Below the pieces are notes generated by a model. The model was not told the origin of the DNA. It ran no database searches and saw nothing but the letters and a program-made list of their open reading frames with translations. From positions 1 through 51,986 of the forward strand of contig NZ_BBCC01000026.1 in the NCBI RefSeq assembly GCF_001311845.1: a stretch of DNA of 51,986 bases, given 5' to 3'. Source of the stretch: Desulfosarcina cetonica JCM 12296. Lineage in GTDB: Bacteria; Desulfobacterota; Desulfobacteria; Desulfobacterales; Desulfosarcinaceae. Each line of letters begins with the position of its first letter. The first letter of the stretch is position 1. The translations under genes and the position numbers were made by a program. Positions 45,211-51,986 of this stretch are shown one piece after another.

Positions 45211-45358
45211 CCGGCCATCATTTGCAAAAAATGATAAAATAAGGCATGATACGATCATCCTTGACGATGCGCTGTGACGACCGGCCATTTCCTGACAGTC
45301 TGTTTTTCCTCATTTTCGAGCCACTCCCATTGACCCGACCATCAAAGAAGGGGGACGC

Positions 45359-46267
45359 GTGATCGTTGTCGTTGGTGAAATTTTGATCGATCGGTTTCCA
45401 TCCTATGAGCGTATCGGGGGGGCGCCGTTCAATTTCGCCTTTCATCTTAAAAAACTGGGTTTTTCGGTGCGTTTTTTCAGCCGGGTGGGAGATGACCGCC
45501 ATGGCCGGCGGATTGTCGCCCGGTTGGGTGAACATGGCTTTGCCACCGACGATATCCAGGTTGACCGGAACCATCCGACCGGAACGGTTCAGGTGGATCT
45601 GGACGCAGACGGCGTTCCCCATTTCGATATTCGCCGGAATGTGGCCTACGACCACCTTGCGTTGGGGACGGCCGTCCATGGGAAAGCGGCTCGCCAGGCC
45701 CGCATGATCTATTTCGGCAGCCTCTTGCAACGCACGGATCCGGGTTGCGAAAGGGTTCAGGCGTTTCTCCAACAGGCGGGCCGGCAGACCACCTGTTTCC
45801 TCGATATCAACATGCGGCCCCCCCATGTCAATCCACGATCCCTGGCGGCATCTCTGGTTCACGCCGATTTGCTCAAACTCAATGAGGAGGAATTGGCCGA
45901 TCTGATGCTTCGGTTGGGCGGCCCCACGGATGCCGCGGACAGCCTTGCCTGGTTGATGGATACCTACGCGATTCCCATCCTGGCCCTCACGCGGGGAAGC
46001 CATGGCAGCACATTTGTCTCCAAGGATGCGCAGATCGATCAGCCTGCCGACCGGGATGGCGACATCGTTGACACGGTGGGCGCCGGGGATGGCTATGCGG
46101 CGATTTTGGCCGCCGGCTTTCTTCTGCGGCGCCCCTGGCCGGAGACGATCGCCCAGGCTTCCCGCTTTGCCGGTGGGATTTGCCGCATTCCCGGCGCCGT
46201 GCCCGAGGATGAGGGTATGTACGCCGATGTTCGACGGTTGATGAAAGGACACTTCGATGACCGTTAA
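45359..46267 (+). CDS. PfkB-family sugar kinase, probable fructokinase
   Basis: 302 aa, starting at GTG (VIVVVGEILIDRFP). PfkB features: the N-terminal GGAPFNFAFHLKKLG substrate motif, and near the C-terminus DTVGAGDGYAAILAAGF with the catalytic Asp. The family's GAGD-x-F is GAGDGY here. It overlaps the sucrose-phosphate synthase gene by 11 nt. In that company the best guess is fructokinase, recycling fructose to fructose-6-phosphate, the acceptor used by the synthase. Confidence 0.85.
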   Translation: MIVVVGEILIDRFPSYERIGGAPFNFAFHLKKLGFSVRFFSRVGDDRHGRRIVARLGEHGFATDDIQVDRNHPTGTVQVDLDADGVPHFDIRRNVAYDHLALGTAVHGKAARQARMIYFGSLLQRTDPGCERVQAFLQQAGRQTTCFLDINMRPPHVNPRSLAASLVHADLLKLNEEELADLMLRLGGPTDAADSLAWLMDTYAIPILALTRGSHGSTFVSKDAQIDQPADRDGDIVDTVGAGDGYAAILAAGFLLRRPWPETIAQASRFAGGICRIPGAVPEDEGMYADVRRLMKGHFDDR

Positions 46268-48446
46268 CGGACCTTATATTCAACTGTTCAGCCTTCACGG
46301 GTTGATTCGTGCCACCAACCTGGAGATGGGCCGTGATGCAGACACCGGCGGCCAGGTCAAATACGTGCTGGAGCTGGGGCGCTGTCTCAGTGCCCGGGAG
46401 GACATCGGCCAGGTGGATCTTTTTACCCGACTGATCGCCGACAAACGCGTTTCCGTCGACTACCGCCAACCGATCGAGGTGGTGAATGATAAGTTCCGCA
46501 TCATTCGCATCCAGTGCGGCGGGCGCCAATATATTCGTAAAGAGCTGTTGTGGCCCCATCTCGAGGAGTATGTGGACAAGACCATCAAATTCATCAAACG
46601 CAGCGGCGTCATGCCGGACATCGTTCACGGCCATTATCCCGATGCCGGTTACGTGGCCGCCCAGTTGGCCGACAACCTGGGGCTGCCTTTTATTTACACC
46701 GGGCATTCCCTGGGACGCGCCAAAAAAGCGCGGCTCTTGGATCAGGGCATGACCGAGGCGGAGATGGTCAAGAAGTTCAAGATCGATTGGCGCATTGCCG
46801 TTGAGGAACAACTTCTGGCTCGGGCCGACTTGGTGATCACCAGCACCCGTCACGAAATCGATGAGCAATATGGCCTTTACCACAACAGAAATGTCCCGGA
46901 GTATCAGGTCATCCCACCTGGTATTGATGTCGAAACATTTTATCCGTATTACCATCAGCACTTCGACAATGACATCCAGACGGAAAAGGCCCGCTATGCC
47001 CAGGCCTCGATTCTCAAGGAACTGAACCGGTTTTTCATGAATCCGGAAAAGCCGCTGATTCTGGCCCTCAGCCGTCCGGACAAACGCAAGAACATCTCGG
47101 GGCTTGTTCAGACCTATGGCGATGATCTGGAATTGCAGGCCATGGCCAACCTGGCTGTGTTCGCCGGCTTGCGCAAGGACATCGACGCCATGGCGGACAA
47201 CGAGAAGGAAGTCCTCACCGAGATGCTGCTGGCCATGGACAAATATGACCTTTACGGCAAGATGGCCATCCCTAAAAAGCATGATTTCGAATACGAAGTG
47301 CCGGCGTTGTATCGGATTGCCGCGGAAACGGGCGGGGTGTTCATCAACCCCGCCTTGACCGAACCCTTTGGCCTGACCCTCCTGGAGGCCTCGGCTACCG
47401 GCGTGCCCATCGTGGCCACCAACGACGGCGGTCCCAACGACATTATCCGCAACTGCGAAAATGGCATCCTCGTGGATGCCACCGATACGCAGCAGATTGC
47501 CGACGCCCTGCGCAAAATCATCACCGACAAGGAACTTTGGACCCGCTATTCAAAAAACGGCATCATGAACGTACGCAAGTACTACACCTGGGAAAGCCAT
47601 GCCGCATCCTATGCCGAGCGGATCGGAGGACTCATGGACGATAATCAGAAGCTTGAACTCAAAGCGGCCCGACCCGCCGATGCCGTTGGCCGTCGACTCA
47701 TGCGCCTGACCCATTTCTTGGTCACCGATATTGATAACACCTTGATTGGGGACGATAACTCGCGGCTTGCGGACCTCATGGAAATCTTGCAACGCCATCG
47801 GCAGCAAATCGGATTTGGCGTGGCCACCGGTAGAACCTCCGAATCGGCAAGGACAATATTGGCCAAATTCGGAATTCCCGATCCGGACGTGATCATCTGC
47901 TCGGTGGGCAGCGCGCTTTTCTACGGCCGCAGCGAAACGCCCGATCCAGGCTGGGCCAGTCATATCAGCAGTCGATGGAATCGCGAGAAAATCGTTGACC
48001 TGCTCAAGTCTGTTGATTTTCTCGAATACCAGGAGGAAGAAAATCAGCGCCGGTTCAAGGTCAGTTATTACATGGATCCGGACAAGGATCGGTTGGCTCT
48101 GGTTCACGATCGCCTGCTGGCGCACCGCTGCCGACACACCCTGATCTACTCCCACGACCGGTATCTGGACATTCTGCCTTTTCGGGCGTCCAAGGGCAAG
48201 GCCATTCGCTACCTGGGCTATCGGTGGGAGATTCCATTGGCCAATTTTATCGTGTGCGGGGATTCGGGCAATGACGAAGAGATGCTGCGTGGTGAGCCGC
48301 GGGGTGTGGTGGTGGGCAATTACAGCCACGAACTCGAGGGGTTGAAAGGCGGCCGAAATGTCTTTTTTGCCACGCAGCCCTGTTCCGGTGGCATTCTCGA
48401 AGGGCTGCAACACTATCGCTTTATCGAAGAAATCAAAGGAGCCTGA
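46257..48446 (+). CDS. sps: Sucrose-phosphate synthase with C-terminal sucrose-phosphate phosphatase domain
   Basis: 729 aa, the two-domain size. GT4 synthase part (~1-460): RDADTGGQVKYVLELGRCLS near the start, HGHYPDAGY, HSLGRAKK, SRPDKRKNISGL and the EX7E motif in TEPFGLTLLEASATGVPI. HAD phosphatase part (~475-725) keeps its catalytic set: DIDNTLIGDD, TGRTSESA, Lys in SKGKAIRYLG, and GDSGNDEEML, so it should be active. It makes sucrose-6-phosphate from a nucleotide glucose plus fructose-6-phosphate and then dephosphorylates it. AAAGGA is 7 nt upstream of the ATG. Confidence 0.9.
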   Translation: MTVNGPYIQLFSLHGLIRATNLEMGRDADTGGQVKYVLELGRCLSAREDIGQVDLFTRLIADKRVSVDYRQPIEVVNDKFRIIRIQCGGRQYIRKELLWPHLEEYVDKTIKFIKRSGVMPDIVHGHYPDAGYVAAQLADNLGLPFIYTGHSLGRAKKARLLDQGMTEAEMVKKFKIDWRIAVEEQLLARADLVITSTRHEIDEQYGLYHNRNVPEYQVIPPGIDVETFYPYYHQHFDNDIQTEKARYAQASILKELNRFFMNPEKPLILALSRPDKRKNISGLVQTYGDDLELQAMANLAVFAGLRKDIDAMADNEKEVLTEMLLAMDKYDLYGKMAIPKKHDFEYEVPALYRIAAETGGVFINPALTEPFGLTLLEASATGVPIVATNDGGPNDIIRNCENGILVDATDTQQIADALRKIITDKELWTRYSKNGIMNVRKYYTWESHAASYAERIGGLMDDNQKLELKAARPADAVGRRLMRLTHFLVTDIDNTLIGDDNSRLADLMEILQRHRQQIGFGVATGRTSESARTILAKFGIPDPDVIICSVGSALFYGRSETPDPGWASHISSRWNREKIVDLLKSVDFLEYQEEENQRRFKVSYYMDPDKDRLALVHDRLLAHRCRHTLIYSHDRYLDILPFRASKGKAIRYLGYRWEIPLANFIVCGDSGNDEEMLRGEPRGVVVGNYSHELEGLKGGRNVFFATQPCSGGILEGLQHYRFIEEIKGA

Positions 48447-48449
48447 GCC

Positions 48450-49898
48450 ATGCCCATCAAGAACAACGTTCAGTTGATCGTCTACCCGGACAGCCTGGGC
48501 AAGGATCTTGTCGAGCTTCATTATGTGTTGCGCCGCTACCTGAGCAGGGCCATAGGTGGCATCCATCTGCTGCCTTTTTATCCTTCGTCGGCCGATCGGG
48601 GATTTGCTCCGCTGACCTATGACACGGTCGACCCGGTGTTTGGTTCCTGGCGCGATATCGATCTCATCGGTGAGGAGTTTGACCTGGTGATCGACTTCAT
48701 GGTCAATCACATTTCCCGGCAATCCACCTACTTCCTGGATTATCTGGAAAAGGGGGCGGACTCGGAATTCGCCGACATGTTTCTGACCTTCGACAAACTC
48801 AGCCCCGACGGTGAAATCAGCGACGAGGATCTCGCCAAGGTCTACACGCGCAAGCCCCGGCCGCCATACACCATTGTTCATCGTGCCGATGGTTCCAAGG
48901 AAAAGATCTGGTGCACCTTTGACTATGAGCAGATCGATCTGGATTGGGAATCCCCCAAGACCCGTGAGGTGATGCGCCGTTATCTGATTCAGCTTTCGCG
49001 TTCACCGGCCAAAATGATCCGCATGGATGCTTTTGCCTACAGCACCTTCAAACTTGGAACCAATTGCTTCTTCCTGGAACCGCAGGTCTGGGAACTGCTG
49101 GATTGGCTGGGGAATTACGTCGCGCCCTTTGGCGTGGAAATCCTGCCTGAAGTCCATGAGCATTTCCGTTATCACCAGAAGATTTCCGAGCATGGATATT
49201 GGACCTATGATTTTTCCTTGCCCATGCTGATGCTGCATACCTTGTATCATCATAGCAGCCATGTGCTCAAACAGTGGCTGGCCATTTGCCCGCACAAGCA
49301 GATGACGACCCTGGATACCCATGACGGTATCGGTGTGGTGGACGTTCAGGATCTGATCGATCCCGATACCTTGCAGAAAACCCTGGACGTCCTGGATGAG
49401 AAAGGCGCCAACACACGCAAGATCTTTTCCGGCCCGGAGTATGAAAACCTGGATATTTATCAGGTCAACTGCACCTATTATTCGGCCTTGGGCGCGAATG
49501 ATGACGCCTATATCGCCGCCCGGGCGATCCAGTTTTTCACGCCCGGGATTCCCCAGGTTTACTATGTGGGGCTCCTGGCCGGAGAGAACGACATCGCCCT
49601 GGTGCAGCACACCAAGAACGGCCGCGATATCAACCGGCATAACTACAGTCTGGAGGAGATCGAGGGGGAAATCGACAAGCCGGTGGTCAAGCGCTTGCTG
49701 CGGCTCATGGAGTTCAGGAATACCTGCCGGGCGTTTGAAGGTCGTTTTGTCATTGAGGATTCGCCGGATGATCAGCTGAAGGTCTCCTGGACCCGCATGC
49801 CCTTTCGCGCCGTTTTACATGTGGATTTGCATTCCTACATGGCCCACATCGACTATTATGACGAAAAGCGGGAGCGCATGGCCGAATTCACCGCCTGA
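48450..49898 (+). CDS. Sucrose phosphorylase-type GH13 enzyme
   Basis: 482 aa, usual size for GH13 subfamily 18. The start QLIVYPDSLGKDLVELHYVL is typical. Catalytic nucleophile Asp in MIRMDAFAY, acid/base Glu in EILPEVHEHF, transition-state Asp in LDTHDGIGVVD. It phosphorolyses sucrose (or sucrose-6F-phosphate or a glucosyl-glycerol-type glucoside; these share the subfamily) to glucose-1-phosphate. It lies 3 nt after the synthase stop with its AAGGAG inside that gene's end. Sucrose is favoured because of the neighbours. Confidence 0.85.
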   Translation: MPIKNNVQLIVYPDSLGKDLVELHYVLRRYLSRAIGGIHLLPFYPSSADRGFAPLTYDTVDPVFGSWRDIDLIGEEFDLVIDFMVNHISRQSTYFLDYLEKGADSEFADMFLTFDKLSPDGEISDEDLAKVYTRKPRPPYTIVHRADGSKEKIWCTFDYEQIDLDWESPKTREVMRRYLIQLSRSPAKMIRMDAFAYSTFKLGTNCFFLEPQVWELLDWLGNYVAPFGVEILPEVHEHFRYHQKISEHGYWTYDFSLPMLMLHTLYHHSSHVLKQWLAICPHKQMTTLDTHDGIGVVDVQDLIDPDTLQKTLDVLDEKGANTRKIFSGPEYENLDIYQVNCTYYSALGANDDAYIAARAIQFFTPGIPQVYYVGLLAGENDIALVQHTKNGRDINRHNYSLEEIEGEIDKPVVKRLLRLMEFRNTCRAFEGRFVIEDSPDDQLKVSWTRMPFRAVLHVDLHSYMAHIDYYDEKRERMAEFTA

Positions 49899-49964
49899 TC
49901 CGGGTTGTGATCATGCCCAAGCCGAGCGCGGATATCGGGCAAATCGGCCATTTCTGGATAGGCA

Positions 49965-51895
49965 CTATTTGGGCGTGCAAACGCAGACGTCATCCTCTCC
50001 GGGAGCGCTGCTGGGGACCTTGTGACCATATTCCACGGCATCGCTGAAATCCATGAGGATCGCGATGTCGTTGCCGCCGCTGACCTGTGTTTTGGCATGC
50101 GGATAGCGTTTCTTGAAGACCTGCAACATGGCCGTATTCTCTCTCAGAACAGTGGCGGAGAAACCGGTGAACCCATTTTCCTTGGCAATCCGTTGCATGG
50201 TTGCGAGCAGGTGAGAGGCGATACCCATGCTCTGGAAATCCTCACGCACCACGAAAGCCACTTCGGCGCGGTTGTCGCTATCGTCGGCATAGGAGCCGAT
50301 GGCAATGATCTCCTGGTGTCCGCCGATCCGTACCTGGCCGATCATGGACATGTTTTTGCGGTAGTCCACGCTGGCCCACTGCTTCTGAACCACTTCGTGG
50401 GAGAAAAGCTTCATTTTGTAGAAAAAACGGAAATAGATGGTCTTTTCCTGCAGTGAGTAAAAGAAGTTCCGGTAGCGAACTCGTCGGACGGCAGCAGCGG
50501 CCTGAACTCGACGGTTTTGCCGTTCTTCAGGATCATGCGGTTCTTATATCCCTCAAGGAAGATCAGATCGTCCTGGGACGGTGGCAACTGGTCGGCAAAG
50601 ATGTAGTGCCGCGATTTGGCCACATCGATGAGTTCCTCGCGGAATTTGGGATGGGCGATCTGGGCCAATTCCATGACGCGCTGGTAGATGCTTTTGCCGG
50701 AAAGCTCGGCGATACCGTATTCGGTGACCACGAAATTAACGTCGCCGCGCGTGGTGGCGACCCCGGCGCCTTCGCTCAGGTGGGGCACGATTCGGGACAC
50801 TTTACCGTTCTGGGCCGTGGAGGGCAGGGCGATGACGGAGAAGCCCCCTTTGGACATGGCGCTGCCGCGCAAGAAGTCGACCTGGTCGCCGATGCCGCTG
50901 TAGAAAAGGTGGCCCATGGAGTCCGTGCACACCTGGCCGGTCAGGTCGACTTCGAGGGCCGAGCTGATCGAAATGAGATTGTCGTTACGGGCGATGACCG
51001 TGGGATCGTTGACGAACTCCGACGATCGGAAGTAAAACATCGGGTTGCTGTCCACGTACTGGTAGAGCTTTTCCGACCCCATGCACAGCGAAGCGACGGC
51101 CCGGCCGGGAAGCATGGTTTTCTTGCGGTTGGTGATCACTTGCTGCTCGAACAAGGGCAGGAACGCATCGGTGATCAACTGGGTGTGAATACCCAAGTCA
51201 CGCTTGTCCATCAGCTGTTGCAAGATGGTGTTGGGCAGGTGACCGAAACCGATCTGCAGGGTGGCGCCATCATCCACCAATTGGTTGACGTAAAACCCGA
51301 TGCGATCGGCAACCTCTGGATTTTTAAAGCTGGGCACGGCTTCGACGAGCGGCTCCTCATAGGGAACCAAATAATCGATCTCGTCGATATGGACCATGCT
51401 GTCACCCCAGGTTGCCGGCATGCGTGGGTTGACCTGGGCGATCACCATTTTGGCGTTCTGCATCCCGGCCAGGGTGATATCCACCGAAACGCCCAGGCTG
51501 CAATAGCCGAATTTGTCCGGTGGGCTGACCTGGATCAGGGCCACGTCCAGCCCGATGCGCCGGTTGGCGAAGTAGCGCGGAATCTGGGAGAGATAGGTGG
51601 GAATGTAATCGATTTTGCCCTCGAAGGCGGCTTTTCTCATGGAGGCGCTGATGAAGAAAAGTTTGAGGGAAAAGCGTTTCATGAACTTGGGATCATCCAC
51701 ATAATCGGAAAAGGTCCACGAAAGCATTTGGTAGATCATGATATCTTGCATATTCAGATCTTCCACCAAGGTCCGAATCAGGTGCTGGGGTTCGCCACAC
51801 CCGGTGCCGACGAAGACGCGGCTGCCGTTTTTGATTTTGGCGATAGCGGTTTCGGCGTCGAGCAGTTTGTCGGGGCAAGATTCTTTTAAATCCAT
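49965..51895 (-). CDS. Acetyl-CoA hydrolase/transferase fused to GNAT acetyltransferase (frame broken)
   Basis: 643 aa after restoring one base near 50474-50476 (LLPSDEFA, then YRNFFYSLQEKTIYFRFFYKMK). ATG chosen for GGAG 6 nt upstream. Residues ~1-460 are a 4-hydroxybutyrate/acetyl-CoA transferase type domain (GTGCGEPQHL; IGFGHLPNTIL; SALEVDLTGQVC, probably with the catalytic Glu). The last ~170 residues are a GNAT domain with the acetyl-CoA loop VVREDFQSMGIASHLL. Known double-domain family; GNAT part may acetylate a protein lysine, possibly controlling acyl-CoA enzymes. Substrate unknown. Convergent with the sucrose cassette. Confidence 0.88.
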
Positions 51896-51986
51896 GGACA
51901 GCTCCATGACGGTTATATAGTGCCCATCCAGAAATGGCTAATTTGCCCGACATCCTTGTTCCGCGAAATACTCCGATCGACTACAA

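Noticed and set aside
50453-51889. 478-codon plus-strand frame opposite the CoA transferase gene
   Set aside because: Antisense shadow; the minus-strand protein is a clear known family.

Overview
The window looks like chromosomal DNA of a Gram-negative anaerobe of the Desulfobacterota (a Desulfosarcina- or Desulfatiglans-like sulfate reducer). The evidence is indirect: a lipid A/BamA/Lol envelope cluster using LpxI, an iorAB ketoacid:ferredoxin oxidoreductase, a prenyl-FMN aromatic carboxylase cluster of the phenylphosphate carboxylase type, and an acetyl-CoA hydrolase/GNAT fusion. No rRNA, tRNA, CRISPR array or intact insertion sequence was seen.

Layout. (1) 1-7.4 kb, minus strand: an aromatic (de)carboxylase operon reading two PpcD-like HAD proteins, two paralogous UbiD-fold large subunits (each 481 aa once frameshifts are repaired), a PpcC-like gamma subunit, a third UbiD protein, ubiX and ribBA (cut by the window edge). 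The operon carries both its catalytic subunits and genes for making their prenyl-FMN cofactor. (2) 7.8-11.3 kb, plus strand, divergent from the operon: a PaaK-type aryl-CoA ligase, a 63-aa protein, an outer-membrane protein of the phenol-degradation MetA type and an SDR, followed by a chemoreceptor. Together with region 1 this suggests uptake, ring carboxylation and CoA activation of an aromatic compound. No phenylphosphate synthase is present, so the substrate is open. (3) 14-20 kb: nth, xth, scpB, scpA and a DHH-CBS-CBS-nucleotidyltransferase fusion. (4) 20.4-25.3 kb: pilC, a PilS-like kinase, then a class I cyclic-di-GMP riboswitch in front of a large secreted, C-terminally anchored protein that ends at a strong terminator. 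(5) 25.2-37.5 kb, minus strand: the envelope cluster lysS-lolC-lolD-bamA-skp-lpxD-fabZ-lpxA-lpxI-gfo/idh-lpxB. (6) 37.9-42.5 kb: SlyD-like isomerase, aspartase-type lyase and iorAB. (7) 42.5-45.1 kb: a 125-bp palindromic repeat element, a radical SAM protein, an acylphosphatase and a conserved small protein. (8) 45.4-49.9 kb: fructokinase-like PfkB, a two-domain sucrose-phosphate synthase/phosphatase and a sucrose phosphorylase-type GH13, forming a sucrose synthesis and recovery cassette. (9) 50-51.9 kb, minus strand: the CoA transferase/GNAT fusion.

Sequence quality matters here. Nineteen frame breaks fall inside otherwise intact conserved genes. Seventeen are repaired by restoring a single missing base and two need two bases; many lie in short homopolymers. 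I read these as base-calling deletions, not pseudogenes, and give each affected gene as one CDS spanning the break with its repaired length.
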